64,000 bases of DNA from Chaunax sp. Z400 (GCA_037577475.1 CM075194.1:27691326-27755325), one strand, 5' to 3'; positions 45,470 through 59,492 are shown, numbered from the stretch's first letter. The notes: generated by a model not told the origin, from the letters alone. Numbers and translations are program-made.

Positions 45470-45960
45470 GGAAAAAAAGGACATTACAATTAGGAGTGGC
45501 AGAGATGATATTATCTATATGTAAAGCGAATAAGAGAGGACAGAGAATGGACCCTTGTGGCACACCTGTCGTCACACTGAGGGGACTTGCCTTGGAGCCA
45601 TTGGAGACGACTGCCTGAGTTCTATCTGAATCACTTCAGGGATCGTTCATCTAGTCCAGTGGATCAGAGTTTATTCAACAGGATACCATCATCGACTGAA
45701 TCAGATGCTTTAGACAGATCGATGAAAAGTGCTGCGCCGTGTTGTTGACTGTCCAAGGCTGCAGTAATAACACATACTGCAGCTGTTGGTGTAATGTGAT
45801 CTAAAACCTGACTGCTCTGGCTGTAAAACCATTTCTGATTCTAGAAACAATCTCAGCTGATGGTAGTTTTTAAATCACAGGATTGACATCTTAATATGGT
45901 GGGACAATTTGAGCAAATATCCAGATTTTTGGAATTTTACCGTAAGTGATGAATTAAAAA
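45470..45960 (-). mobile_element. LINE reverse transcriptase fragment
   Basis: On the minus strand, translated pieces read KIPKIW (about 45940), AALFIDLSKASDSVDDG (about 45745-45695) and GVPQGSILCPLLFALHI-DNI (about 45570-45505). These are the fingers, palm motif A and motif B of a non-LTR reverse transcriptase. Stops and shifts interrupt it, and the YADD motif and everything downstream are missing: the fragment ends about 150 bp before the 23-bp array. Confidence 0.8.
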
Positions 45961-47399
45961 ATGTGCGTATGAGGTGCTGAAATTAGATGGGCTCTCAGAC
46001 GAAGGAGGGGACGATTTAGATTATCCTCACACTTTGATTTGTTTGGATTTGAAGAAACCAGTTTATTGTAAGCCTCACCTCGACTCCAGGATGTAAAAGA
46101 GAATTTATTGCCTGAGTGGAGAATATTTGAAGCGGCCACAGATGGAGAGCTGGAGCCTCATTTCTAAAGGTTGCTGCGCACAAAAAAGTAGCATAAATGG
46201 GGGTGAAATGTGTGTAAGCATCTTTCACCTCAAACGTTGGTATTTCTAGAGAATTTGTCAGCAGAAAAAGGTTCAGATTTCTACATATACTTTCACTCTG
46301 CTGTGGAGTCAGAATCAGAGACACTCAATGGTTTTATCACTAAATGAAGTTCAGTCAGTGTAAAACGCACATCAGCACATATATATTTCATAATGCCTCT
46401 GATGGTGGATATAGTCTATATTTATTTGTTAGAACCTAAATACACAAATATGTGAATGTAATTTAATGTCATTATATTGTTTGATGCAGATATGGTTGAA
46501 TTATTTGAGGATTGTTTATGTTGTCACATCTTTAATTGAATGTCATTATTGTGTATCGGTCAGGAGGTGAGACTTTTCCTCTGTGTGTCAAACAGTTTCT
46601 GACTGCAGTAAAAATGTTGTTTTTAAAGGCTAAAAACCAACAAATATGGACAGAAGCAGAATATTTGGTTGATAAAAACATGTTCTGAATTTTAGGAACC
46701 ATTCCATCTATCTTTTTTCAGCTGTGTGTTTTTGACCTTCTTTTTGACTCTGCAACAGTTGGTTGTTTGATCCAACCCTGTTCACCATCCACCACATGCT
46801 TCTGTCAGACAAACTGCTGACTTGTCCTTTAACTGTGTTTTATTAACACGCTGCACAAACATCAACATGAGCTCTTAGCAAGTAACACCAGAGAATCTCA
46901 GCTAACCTTGTTGATCACTCAAACAGTGACACCGTAGCTACTAATTCTAGCTCTCTGATTGGCTAGACAGCATGTCAGTCTACAGTATTACCCAATACCT
47001 TCAGACTGTTTCCTTTTATTTGATATTCCACTGCTAAGCCCTCCAAACAAAACAGTTTTACGGTGATGAGAACCTCTAACTCACACTCTGCAAACTCTGC
47101 TTTCTTCTTCATACTCATCTCCATCATCATCATCATCATCATCACTGATAGTCCAACAAAGGCTCCTTAACAACGTCAGTATATTCATGAGACATTTAGC
47201 ATCGACCATTTATGGAGGATTGTGGGACGACGGGGAGGAGTAGTGGGACGATACTGACATTATATTGGTATTTATAATGAGAAGACTGTGTACAGGTCTG
47301 CGCTGCACAGTTTTATAGATAATAAGTTAAATAAGTTAGGTTAAGTTTATAAGTTAAAGTCTTAAGTTTTCTGATTTGTTGAAGACATGCGTTCCGTTT
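45961..47399. other. intergenic, no gene recognised
   Basis: AT-rich sequence with a short (ATC)n run near 47120-47145. No exon or mobile-element signature was identified. Confidence 0.5.
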
Positions 47400-47600
47400 T
47401 TGTCACTCAGACGGTGGTTTTGGCTGCAAGAAGAGCTTTTGAAATCTTTGGGCAGAACTGAGGATTCAAATGATTTTTATGTGGCACATGCTTATTAAGA
47501 ACAGAGATAAAGTTGGTATAAAGGTGATAAAATACTTGGTCATGTTGATAAAAATTACAATATCCTATTTCTTCCAGAACATTATTATTTGCTACCAATC
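47400..47600 (-). mobile_element. possible LINE endonuclease-RT linker fragment
   Basis: The minus-strand frame 47598-47407 contains FYHLYTNFISVLNKHVPHKN, which resembles the region between endonuclease and reverse transcriptase in fish LINEs (typically FYxxFxSxLNKHAPxK). It has the same orientation as the fragment at 45470-45960 and may be part of the same broken element, but the 1.4 kb between them is not recognisable. Confidence 0.4.
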
Positions 47601-48267
47601 ACTGTAAGATGGCCACTGCCTCCAGGGCAGATGTCCACAACAATATGCTCAAAACCCTTCGGCAGTGAGATGGAAGCAACATGACAGGCCGATGAACAGA
47701 TAACATAATTAATATTCCTCCTCCTCTAGATTTTCTGTCAATGCCAAACATATCGTAACCATCCAGCATTATCTCCACATCTGAGACTGTCTGATTGGTT
47801 CAGTTTGGACACCAAGCATTTACAGGATATTAACAAAGTTCACTTTAGGTAAAAGGCTCCTAATATTTAAATGAAATAATCCACCGCCTTGTCCTAATGT
47901 CAAATCATGTGGAGATGTTATTTCAGTAGGGGTGGCTGTATAGTTATATGAGGCTGAATATTGACATTTACTAGATTTTTCAGAGCAGAATCATTTGGTT
48001 AGGCAGACAAACACTTGGGCCCATTCCCAATTCACCCCTTACCCCTACCACTTACCCCTACCCCTAACCCTCCGTTTTGCACCTTCACGCGTAGGAGTAG
48101 GGCATCCCAATTCTTGTTGAGACAGAGGGGAATGGTGAATCATCATCATCCCCGTAACAGACTGGAAGAACGTCTTTTAAAATTTAAAAATACGGTATCA
48201 AACCGGTGATCACCCACGCAGCACACCAGAGCAGAACCCCAAGTCCATAGAGTAGAATAATCTAGAG
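47601..48267. other. intergenic with TACCCC-rich patch
   Basis: No gene. At 48016-48110 there is CCCAATTCACCCCTTACCCC followed by CTACCCCTAACCC and CACGCGTAGGAGTAGGGCAT, which look like inverted ends of a short DNA element common in fish, but I could not delimit it. Confidence 0.4.
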
Positions 48268-49271
48268 CAGTGGTTCCCAAACCTTGGGTCGTGACCCACA
48301 GGTGGGTTGCAGGAGATTTTATTTGGGTTGCCAAATAAAATAGTTATAATTCTGTTTTTCTATTATTCTAGATTTATGTTTGCAGTATATCCTTCAGCCA
48401 CATGAGGGAGCGTGTTTCTAGCTCCATCACACATGGATATCTGCCAATCATGCAACATTGGAGCCAGGCAGGCGGTGCCTTGTTCAGAACTCGTTTGGGT
48501 TTGCACCCAGGTGTCCACCATAGTTTCCACCAAAGTAATAAACAGATTTTGCAGGTGGTCACACAAACATGGATGTCTGGCTATTAAAAAAGAAAGACAT
48601 AGCTAGAGACCAGGGACAAGACCCATAATGTAATGTTAGCTTAGCTACTGCCCATAGACTAAATGCCACACCCGATATGCGCTCTCCTCTTGTACACCTG
48701 ACTGGAATGCAAAGAACAAGCAATATTCTGTTTGATTTAATGATGAGAGGGAAATATGAGTCTGCTAATTTCAACAAAATGCACTTAATTTGTCTCATAA
48801 AGTAGTTAAAATGTGTGTTGTTTAACTGATGTGTGACCATTTAATTTAAAATGCACTTAAAATATGAACATATGAACATATGAACATGAACATAAGTGGC
48901 TGTTTACTCAGACTCAATGCATTTTCTCATTTATAAAGTAGCCTAAGAGGAGATAAAAACAATGAGATACCACACCCCTCCTAAATGCACTGATTTTATC
49001 ATATCTATAAAGTATTTAAAATATGTGCAGTGTATATTTTCAATAAGCATACAATGTAGTTGTAATTTAAATGTATATTAATTTGAAATGGCTGGTTTAC
49101 CTGTTCAAGATAATATGATGATGCAGACGGCAGTAAAAATGGTCAGAAATGTTCATTTATGCACAAATTGTTAATCTTGCAATTTATAGATAAGATCTGT
49201 TGTGATTTGGGTCACGATGGTTTGTCATTTTAAAAATGTGGGTCCCCAGAAAAACAGTTTGGGAACCACTG
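48268..49271. mobile_element. non-autonomous hAT element with target-site duplication
   Basis: Left end CAGTGGTTCCCAAACCTTGG; right end, reverse complemented, CAGTGGTTCCCAAACTGTTT, giving at least 15 bp of identical terminal inverted repeat of the hAT (Charlie-like) type. The flanks are ATCTAGAG (48260-48267) and GTATAGAG (49272-49279), matching at six of eight positions and fitting the nTnTAGAn preference of hAT insertions. The 1.0-kb interior is AT-rich with a small GAACATATGAACAT repeat near 48870 and no transposase. Confidence 0.85.
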
Positions 49272-49279
49272 GTATAGAG

Positions 49280-50232
49280 CATCTATGAAGCGCACGGTCT
49301 CTGTTGGAACAGGAAGACGAAGGAATTGAAGAGAGAAGAGTGTGCAAGATTAATCGTAATCGAAGACATGGGATTGGGCCTTGGTCTGGATATGACAGTC
49401 ATTGTATTTTTATCCGTTTATGGATTTATTCTGGGCTGACTAAATTGATTATAAAATGGGGCGGAGTTCATCCATGTGACAATCATCCTCAGATTTCAAC
49501 CATGACTGTTAACAACATAAAATGAAGCTGATCAAATCTTTTTAAAGTGTCAACAGGGGTCATATTCCAGTAAAATAAGCATCATGCTTTAGTTTAGTGG
49601 AACTATGACGAGGACCTGGGGGACATCAATCTTTGATGGACTAGCGCCAGATTAGTGGAGATATAAAGGAAGAACACTATAAAGGACCTAAAGCTATGAT
49701 CTCATTAAAATCTTCTGTGTAAATGACATCGAAGGCTAATCAGTTATCATTTGTCACACTGCTTATGAAACACAAACTCAAAGACATGTTGTTGGTGTTG
49801 ATGATTTCCTCCATCACCAACTCTGATGGCTGCTCTGGTGCAGCCCTCAGAGGAATGCAGCTTAGCCTGGATTTCCCTGACAGTCACCAGCACCGCCGCC
49901 CCCTCAGTCAGACACAGCATGATCTGCTCTGCTCCTTTCACTGCCACAGGACGGATGAATTATTTAAAAACTTGGATATCTCCATATTAAAATGGGATGA
50001 ACCCTTCAGGTAAATTTAGCTGCTGGCTCCCAGGGCCAACTGCAGCCATCCTCCTTGTTCATGGGTCTCCTCATGGGTTACTATGGAGCTAAAGAAAAGC
50101 TGTGCACAACTAGCACTACAAATGCTACAGAGAGACCCTGCTCCAGCAAGGATCATACAATCCTTATGAGACATTATGTTTCAGTAGATTAGAGCCAGTG
50201 AATAGAAATTACAGGGTTTTGAAAAAAAACCC

Positions 50233-50233
<1 letters not shown>
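49280..50233. other. intergenic, no gene recognised
   Basis: An open plus-strand frame at 49723-50013 and an opposing frame at 49947-49747 overlap a C/G-richer patch. Neither shows a known domain or convincing splice sites. Confidence 0.45.

Positions 50234-50282
<49 letters not shown>
50234..50282. repeat. (TA)n microsatellite
   Basis: Forty-nine bases of TA followed by CACACAC. Confidence 0.95.
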
Positions 50283-50289
<7 letters not shown>

Positions 50290-50544
50290 CATCTAGAATG
50301 GCACAGAATGACAAGATGAAAAATAAAAGCATTACCTTTATTAGATTGGTGAGATGTGTCAGGAACGGTGGAGGCGGCACAGAGCAGACTGGCAGGACGC
50401 TTGTTTCAACTTTCATGCTTTTTTATCTGGTCTGTTTAACTATTTGGTTCTTGTGACCTCGACCATTTGAAAAGTCCACAAATTGCTGGCTGGTTTTTGT
50501 AACACAATGATGATAAAAATATCAGGTGCTGGTGGAAAAAATGG

Positions 50545-51170
50545 ACAGTGTCACAATTCCAACCAGAAATGTGTGGACCCAAGTGCAAACATACATAATG
50601 TTCAGAAAACAGTTTCCAATCCAGGGCCATAAACCAAAAACGTAGTCCAAGAAAAACAGTATCCAGAAAGCAAAGGCAGAAGCAAAATCCAACAGACAGG
50701 CAAACAGTCAAAAATCCAAGTAAATTTACATTGATCACTACAGAATGGCTGGAGCACGTGTGAAAACATTAACAACAAACGGACAACTAACAGAGGGAAT
50801 CACACAGACTAAATACACTGGGATAACAAGGCAATGACAAACAGGTGACACAGGGAGGAGGAGACAATCAGACAATCACACACTGGAGGGAAAATGTTGA
50901 AGGGATGACACAAGGAGGAGACAATGATAGACTGACATGAGACAGGAAGGAGACACAGAGGGAACAAACCAGGACTGAAAACAGAAGACTAAAACCATGA
51001 CAGGGGAAACTAAAGATCAAATCAGATGACAAGAAAAGATGTCAGGAAGTGTATAGCAAAAAATGCAACATGGAGAACATAACTACCAAAATAAAACAGG
51101 AAACAGAAAACACAACCTTCAAAATAAGACACTGAGATCATAACCCTGATAGACAGATAATATTACTGAA
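50545..51170. repeat. A/C/G-rich dispersed repeat with strand bias
   Basis: Long stretch poor in T, with blocks such as CAGACAGGCAAACAGTCAAA, GACACAGGGAGGAGGAGACA and AAAATAAAACAGGAAACAGA. This composition is typical of a non-coding part of a common fish retroelement. No open frame or terminal repeats are visible, so the class is uncertain. Confidence 0.45.
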
Positions 51171-51244
51171 AACAAGGTTAAACATGGTGAAAAGCCTTCA
51201 TTACAGTGACTTTAGTGTCAGAACTGATCCCAACAGGGATTGGG

Positions 51245-51545
51245 ACCAAAAACACAACTCCAGAGACAGATAAATAGACTGTACTGATATAGAACGTTTC
51301 CAGTCTGACTGACCAATCAAAGCTTTACAACACCAGCCAGCATTCACACCGACATTCATACCATGCAAGGCATCATTAGGAGCAGTAACCATTCACACAA
51401 ACAGCAATGGATCAGATACAGGGAGCAAACTGGGGTTCAGTGTCTGTCCAAGGACACTTCAACATGTAGACTGCAGGGGCTGGGGATTGAACTACCGACC
51501 TTCTGATAAGTGGACGTCTGCTCTACCACTGAGCCACAGCCGCGC
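51245..51545 (-). mobile_element. tRNA-derived SINE
   Basis: Read on the minus strand from about 51545: GCGGCTGTGGCTCAGTGGTA then GAGC, which contains an A-box-like TGGCTCAGTGG, and GGTCGGTAGTTCAATCCCCA, a B-box-like segment. These form a tRNA-like head with an RNA polymerase III promoter. The body includes CTACATGTTGAAGTGTCCTT and the tail TGTAAAGCTTTGATTGGTCA then CTATATCAGTACAGTCTATT, matching the end structure of fish SINEs. It does not look like a functional tRNA gene. Confidence 0.75.
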
Positions 51546-54295
51546 TGAAGGTAAAATTCATGGTCTGGAATCGAACAAAGGTTGGTTCACTGACAGTCCA
51601 AAAGGATGGCAAGATGTCCAGAAAACGCTGAGCTGAGACAGAGTCTGAAGACCGGCAGACCAACGTACAAGTCAACACTAGGAGATGGTGGGTGGGGATC
51701 AGTGGTAGTTACCTTTAAGTGTCAGAAAAGCCTCTGCTAATGTTCAAAATGTGGAAATAAATCCTGATATTTAGTAATATATTAGATATGAAATGCAGTA
51801 TGTTCTTCCCTGTCACATGACCAACCCTACCACCAAGTTTCACCAAAATCTGTCCAGTAGTTTATGTGTTATCCTGCTGAGGGACAGGGGCGGCTCTAGG
51901 ATCAGACCTGAAGGGGGCTCTGCCCCTAATGACCATATGAGATACATACAAAAGTGTTCAACCCCCCAGTTAAATCATCATTTTACTGGATCACAATTAA
52001 ACATTAATACTACTCAACATATGATACTTAAATTTACCACATAATACCTTTAATGAATTACACATAAGTGACATGACTTTTACCCCACAGCATATGTTTT
52101 ACGAAAATAAAGATAGAACATGGTGTTTACAGAAGTATTCAACCTCTCTCAGTCAATTATTTCCACAGTGTTACCTTCAGGTTCAAACTAATTACTCTGT
52201 TGTTGTGTATAATAATTATAATGGATCAGATTTAATATAACATGCCTGTTTTAGGGAGGAGCCTCAGTTATGAATGAAACCTGAGACTCATCATAAAGAT
52301 CAGGACTTTACAAACTTAAACTCATAGCATAGCAGATATGAGGAGAAATGTACAAAACATAGTTTCATTCTGTGAACCAATCAGGACAGTCCACCATTTC
52401 ATCAATCAATGAAAGAAGCATCACACAATCCAGACACTGTCCAATCAGGACATCCCTCCAATCTGTTCACCTGGACAAGAAGCAAACAGGTAAGAAAACA
52501 ACCTGAGAACAAAAACTACTTTAAACATTCAGTGGCTGCAGCGATAGGATGTGAATGAGTCACATGATCTGAATGCTGTAGTATGAAGGAAAGAAAGAAA
52601 CCATTACTGTTCCTAAAATAAAATCAAACGGGGGAACTCATCAAAGATCTGAGAGACAAACAGCCAAAGTCAGAAATGCTGATATTAAAGATCTGACTTC
52701 ATACAAACCCTCAGTTTATCATGTAGACTCAGAGCAGGACATCAGTCATGTCAAATATGCTTTATAGACAGAAGTTCCTCAGATACAGTATAACCAGCAG
52801 GATTCTACTGATGTGTGGAAGGATTCTGGTGAGACCGGACTACAGAACAGTAAAGAATTAGATCTATATTTGGTTTTTGGAAGAGGTCCAGTAAGTCAAC
52901 CCTCCTCCCCCTGCTGAGGTCTGAGTCAGAGGTCTGAGACTCCTAACCCCTAATTATAAAGATAATAATAATAATAGTTATAATAATGATGAAGAACAAC
53001 CTCCATGATTTGATCCCACTGACTGACTAATATTCTTCCTTTGGACCTGTGGACCCTCATCCTGGTGAAGACAAAATTTAATAAATTTGGCCCGTGGGCC
53101 ACCAGTTGGTGACCACTTGCTACAGCAGGTTACATTGAGACTAATGTTAATCATCCAGCTCAGAGGTTGTTGTGGTGAAAATTAGATTGAAGCTTGTTGT
53201 TTACATCACTACACTCTCACAGTCATTTGTGTTTAGACAATGTTTCACTGATGAGTTATTGATCCTGGAAGTTTGAATGTGTGAATATCTGCCCCATAAT
53301 AGTGAACAGGAGTGTGTTACATCATGACATTATAAGGAGATTAAACCTGTTTAAATAAAGTCACTTGAAGCTGTAATTATTGATCTCATCTCTAATGGAC
53401 ATGTTCACAAAATATAACATCAGAAACTCATAATAATAATAATAATGATTAATTAGGAATGCTGAGATGACAGTCAGAGGTGATTGGGCTGCCCTAAAGG
53501 TTCTGAATCAGTGAAGCAGACAAGCAGACGTCAGTGGTCAGTGAATACAGGACCTCCTTGGTGGATCATTAAATATATGACACTGCTTTCTAGAAGCATT
53601 ACAAGAATGAGTGTTTTAGTTTAGCCCTTTGACCACCAAAGTGGTCATCATATGGTGGTGATGTGGCTAAGGACAATGTGCTTCCTTTAGTCATTGATGT
53701 TTTCCCTGTTCTGACCTTTTAGACAGTACAACCTCATTTATTAATCCTGTTGGTGGGCAGCATCATGTCTGCTGTTTATCTGTTTATCAGTTTATTATCA
53801 ACACTTTATACCAAATGTGCTTCATTAAACCTACAGCTGTAAAACTAAGAACTTTAAATTACTAATGGATCCATGTGTGAAGGGAAACAGGCAATGATCT
53901 CTATCTCTGACACAAACAGTTAACTCTTACACAATGTACATTTTTCAGCTAGGCTTTAAAGTCAAATGTATAAAGCCTCTTTTTACAGCAGATACGGACT
54001 ATAAATAGGTGCCACAAAAAGCATAGCATTAGAATTATATAACCTAATGCACAGGGAGGCCGCTGTTACTTATGCGTCTAACGTATTTGCCTCACAGACC
54101 ACAGTAAGTGTGCTCAGATCAACTCATCAGCTTTGCCTTCAGTAATGCTCCTACTTTCCATTCAGCTCCATGGTGGCACACATCAGTCCAGATGACCTTG
54201 TGTATATTACACACTTAATAACTCACAATCAGTGTTTTACATTAGTGAACAGTCAGTATGACCTTGTGGTTTCACATTACAGACCACTGTTTGGC
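51546..54295. other. intergenic, no gene recognised
   Basis: AT-rich, without long open frames. The segment 51825-51925 (ACCAAGTTTCACCAAAATCT then GGGGCGGCTCTAGGATCAGA) looks like dispersed-repeat ends. The remainder shows no identifiable feature. Confidence 0.5.
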
Positions 54296-54410
54296 AGTAC
54301 CAGGTACCAGGTATTTTTTACCCAGTGGAAATGAAAGAAAAGCGAGTCGAGTTGAGCCGAGTTGAGCTGGTACTTTGCAGTGGAAAAAGGGTTTTAGTTT
54401 GTCTGTCAGC
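54296..54410. mobile_element. DNA-transposon end fragment (GAGT/CGAG-rich)
   Basis: CAGTACCAGGTACCAGGTAT, TACCCAGTGGAAATGAAAGA and GTCGAGTTGAGCCGAGTTGA then GCTGGTACTTTGCAGTGGAA resemble the terminal region of a common fish short DNA transposon. Only one end was identified. Confidence 0.5.
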
Positions 54411-57400
54411 ACGACTACACAAACATACTATAGTTTTTTGAAACTTTGGCGGGTGGGGCCTGTGTCTGAAAAGAACCTACATTTTGAAGTGGATCCAAAT
54501 AAAGGAGCTAATCCAGGGGTGTTGTTCACCTTCTTTAACATTGTCAGATGGGCCTTTCTGACCGTTTTTTCAGCCACTCGAGGGAGTAGATGAAACTGGC
54601 TAAAACCTTATCAAGTTAAGTTGATAACTGGATAATTTGGATCAGGGTAGAATTAATTTAATGATACACCCCGCTGTTTAAGAGGTTGTCTTTGCTCCCT
54701 CTGGCAGAAACAGCCTGAAGACAAAAGGAGTTAGCATCATGTTAAAAAGTGTTTCTTATGAGAACAAACCTGCTGTCAGGCCAGCATTTTAAATTATTTC
54801 AACTTTGATTATCAATGTGAACCTTGTTTTTATTATTGATGCTAATAGTTTCTTTGCTGTGAGTTTTGGATCTGTACTTTTGGATTGGGCAAGCTGAAAA
54901 TGAGTTACTGTTGTCTGAGTCTGGAGCTGGAGCCAGGGTTATCATTTAATTTTTTTCATTGGTTTATATTTTTATCAGTGGCAACAATCAATTAAAAAAT
55001 GTAATTGCATAAATAACAATATTCTCTGTTAATCATGATTGATCATAAGTTTAAAATAATGGATTTATCTTGTACTTTTGAGGGAAGTTAAAAGAAAATA
55101 CATGACTAACCGATTATAGAGATCAGTTTTTCTTTTTTTACTTTATAACTTCTCTGCTCAGTTTTGATTATTTTCTTGCATCCATAATGAACTGCAGACA
55201 TCATTAGCAGACAATCACATAGAGAACACATGTTTGCTACAAACGAATGTCAACAGCTGTATGTAAATAGTTTGCAAAATAAAATGACATTAAAAGCTCG
55301 ACTTTCTTTGTCTTTTCACTGTCGTGCAGTTTATGAATTTTGGAGACAACAGTTCTATGATGTATGATGGGTCACCTGAAGCGATCTGGTCTTCAACAAT
55401 GTTAATGAGTCTGCAGTCCATGGCCATCCATTTGGTGATTGGTTAGCTTAGCTTAGCTGCTCTGTTCACAGACTTTCTGCAGCTGCACTCTGCCAGTGTA
55501 GTCTGACATACGATCCTGTCTGAGTACTAGCGTCTTTGCTAACATCGCAAATACGTGTTTGACTGAAGATGAATCAGACTTGTTGTTCTTTGGTGGACAG
55601 ACAACTCATCACTGCAGGATGTGCTCATGACTTAGGTAACTTTCTGTCTGTCTCCTCTGTATTATGTGGTTGCCGCAGGTTTCAGTCCATGCTGGAATGA
55701 CGGCAGGAAATCGGGATCGATTATTTGTGTTAACCAAAATGAATGTGTTAAGGTTTCCACATCAATCACAAGCATTAATATGTTAGTGATATGTTATTTT
55801 ATTTACCTTTATAATTTGTTTTTTTAATTCAGTTTAGTTTCAAGTAGTTTCCAGAATGGGTGTGCTCATTTATTTTCTGATCTAAATTACATTTCAGGGA
55901 GTAACTGCAATGGGAAATTAAAGAATGACAGAACTTATAACAGATATAACACAAAATATTCCTATTTACAGATTTTAATAGTAACAAAGAAGGTGCCAGA
56001 CTTATAAAGGTGCTGGTCCCAATGTGGGAAGTCCTGGACCCTTTTAAGGCAGGAATCTGTACAAATTAAACGCTGGGTTATTTTTGTAAGTATATATTAG
56101 TAATTCTTACCACTGGACCTTTGTGCTGTCCTCAAAAAACAAGATGAAGCAGCCCTAGCCATTCTGCTCATGTTGGACGCTCGCTGCTCCTGGGTTGGGT
56201 CAGGTGCAAACATTCAGGATGAAATGTAATTTATGTAGTAAGGCAGAGAGCAAACCCTAACATGAATTCTAATGAGGCCAAAAGCTGCTTGTCAGTGTGA
56301 ACGAAAAATCCAAATAACTTCAGTACAAGAAAAGAAGCTGATAAATGTTTCAGTTCAGATAAATTTTCCCTTACAGTTGTTGCAGTTAGCAGCTTTCCCA
56401 TTTAAAATACAGTACCTTTAATGAGAGACATGTGACAGACATATGTGACAGAAAATGAAGCATGGGAACACACCCTGGAAACTAAACTCTGTGGTGTATA
56501 ACAGTAACGTGGCAATGGAAGAATATAAATGTTCATGAGGGAAATCTCGTGATTAGGTAAGTGCTTGTGGGACCATGTTCTGTCAGAAATAGCAAACTTC
56601 ATTCATATAGAGCTAACTAATGCACACATACACACACTTAAACACTGCAGGCTATCTGCAGGGTATCTCAGGTGACCACCAGGAGCCCTTAAGGGTTCAG
56701 CGCCATCTTACCCAAAGAACGTGAACATGTTGCCAGGATTAATATGTGACCCAATTATACCTACTGAACCCCAAACAACAGTTAACCTTCACTTAATCTG
56801 GACTATAATGTAGTGGAAAATCACCAAAACAAAAACCCATCATTGAATCTAATTCAAGGTTTGACAGAATTATCCAATATTAACAGTCTGTCTAATATGT
56901 TCTAATCCCAGCTCATCACATACTGACGCTTTGTCATGCCTACCTGTCTCTTTTCAAGATACCCCTGTGAATCCCAAAAAACAAAGTCCCGAGATGGGTG
57001 GAGGTCAGGGTTGAGTGTGCTCACACACATAACGTTCACCCAGGACATGGGAGTTCATGCCCCGTATGAAACTAAATCCCCACACTGACATTTTCCTAAA
57101 CCTAACAATATACTTTTTGTGGCTAAAATGTAATTTTATGTTAAGAATGTGTCGACAGGCTCTGTGCAGGAGTACTTTGTGTGGCAAGAGAGTGGAGGAG
57201 CTGGGGACAGCTAGCACCTTGGGCTTAAAGTGCATTAACCAATGTAAACAGACTACGCCACTTTGTGAATTCCAGCCAAACAATATTACTTATTTCACAT
57301 GAACATACAGGGTTGTCATACTGACGAAGCAGGATAAGAGGTTCCAGCCATCAGAAATCATTCTATTATCAACAGCAAATACTGATAAAAGGGTCAGTGG

Positions 57401-59492
57401 ATATAAATGTAGGTATATAATTATATAGGGTTGAAATTCAGACAGGTGAGTAACAAAGACAAGGAAAACAGGATGAGAATTGTAAAGATATAAACAAAGA
57501 CATCCACACACTGTTAATAATAATGGAGAAAAATATTCTTTGTGTAGGTAGTGTGTGTGAATGAGCTTCTCTCCATGGTGCCTGCCACCAGAGCTCCTCT
57601 GCCTCCACAGATTGAGAAGGGAGCAGCTCAGAAACTCTGCTGTCGGTCAAATATGAACTAGGATTCTGTTACTGCACTTCCTATTTGTCACCTAAAATCT
57701 TTGTTTTAGTGTTTAGTTGTAATTTGAGAAAGCCTAAACCAAGCACCACCTAACCCGCAATATGTCACCCACCTCCAGCTGGGTCTGGTGATCCAGTGGG
57801 GCTCAGTGCATCATGTGGTTGTAGTTTTTTTTTACCCTTTGAGCTGAAGGGAGTACCACAGTTCTTTTCTCTGTTTTATTTTCTGGTCATGTAGCACCAA
57901 TGTTACAAATATCTGTATCTTTCTACAGCATAGACAGCTGTAGGACCATTGATGATAACACCATCTCTCCAGCGGTGACAGACTTACCTTTCTCTTTACT
58001 TTCTTCAGACCTTCTGCCTGACAAAGAGAGGACTTTGAATGACAAAAGGTTTTTGAGCCTGGTCTCCTGCCCAGCTTGTCACATACTGACTGTTTGTCAC
58101 GCCCTTGTGAGTGTCATTCAGACGCAGAAGGCAGCTTCTAGCATCTGAATGAGATGCACCAGGCTTTAATGTACCTGTAGTGGAAACACATCTGGGATGT
58201 TATGAGACAACCAGAGCAACAGCACATCTCAACTCATTTTGAAAAAGTAGAAACTTTATGCATTTTCCAAAGAGACTGGGGGGTTGAATTGTGGGTCACT
58301 CACAGGACTTTGACCCAGGAGACGAGTTTGTGGTAAAGCAACACGTCACAGATCTCTTCATATTTCATGTTAGCCTGTCTGCCACAGATGCTAAAGGGTT
58401 CCATTTTTGGCACAGGGGTGTCCAAAAATGATTGACACTGTGGTAAGTTTAAAGGAGACAGCTATACATAAAATATACATGGACTTAAACACTATCAGCT
58501 AAAATACAGTTAACAGAAGACTGGAAATATGTCTAATTCATGTTTGCACTCAGACCTACTGCCTCTTCAAATGCACATAATATGTTGACAGCAGCAAACT
58601 GAGATCAGAGTCATAACAAAAGAGACATTTGATCAGCTGTCAACAGTTGATAACATCCTCAGTGATGGATATTTAGTTTCTGAAGGCTTATTAATACAGA
58701 CTGTCTGCAGTGTAGAGAATAAAGAGACATGCAGGGACAAGTGAATAAGATATGCAACTACATCACCTGTGGTTACCATAGTGATTCACTGTGGCAACAG
58801 CAGTAATAAATGACTGGCCTAAGGCTTGCTTCAGAGTCAAATTAGACATGATTTTCATTATGTCCTATTTTCAGTAAAAGAGTCACTCAGCTGAGAAAAA
58901 AAGCTGATTCAGATTGCAAATCATTTCCCACTGTCTGAAACTGCAGTCAACTGCTGCACCGCTGGGCTGGAGGTAATTAGTTCACATTTATCTTTGCAGA
59001 AATAGAGCTCCTGTTGTGTATAATAAAACATATTATTTATGTTTCTGTTTCTGTTAGCGTTCCTCATGATTTTAGAATTTTATTGATCTATCAGGTTAAT
59101 TGAAAAAAGAAAGTAAGTCCAAAATTGTTTGAATGCAGCCCCATCATTTGATTAGAGGAGGATTAATTTTAGTGTGAAATGCAGTCAAACATTCATTGGA
59201 AGAATCACACCTCACTGATTTCATAACTGTAATTAATTATTAATTCTATTTTTAAGTGAAATTCTTTGGTCATGTTTTTGTAATGTAATACAGAGGAGAT
59301 GACGGAGGCCCATAAAAATCAAATTATTGAAGATGATCGCACAAAAGGAGAAAGTACAGTTAACCAGGGCACAGTCAGGACTCTTCTGCTTTAGGTGACC
59401 ATCCCTCTCTGGGGAGTGTCTGAAGTTCTTGTTGATCTCGTCTAGCATTGCATGAACACATGTTGCAGCTTGTCCATCTTCCTCAGACAATA
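54411..59492. other. intergenic, no gene recognised
   Basis: About 5 kb of AT-rich DNA. Small open frames at 57005-57302, 57438-57650 and 57900-58148 have no recognised domain. The block CTTCTTTAACATTGTCAGAT near 54530 resembles TTTCTTTAACATTGTGAGAG near 33738, suggesting another shared dispersed repeat. Confidence 0.5.

Noticed and set aside
49723..50013. Possible exon in opposing open frames
   Set aside because: No recognisable domain, no supporting splice pattern and no neighbouring exons. A translated database search would be needed; a hit to a conserved protein would reverse this.
51480..51545. tRNA gene on the minus strand
   Set aside because: A- and B-box-like sequences are present, but they head a SINE body and do not form a convincing cloverleaf with a proper acceptor stem.
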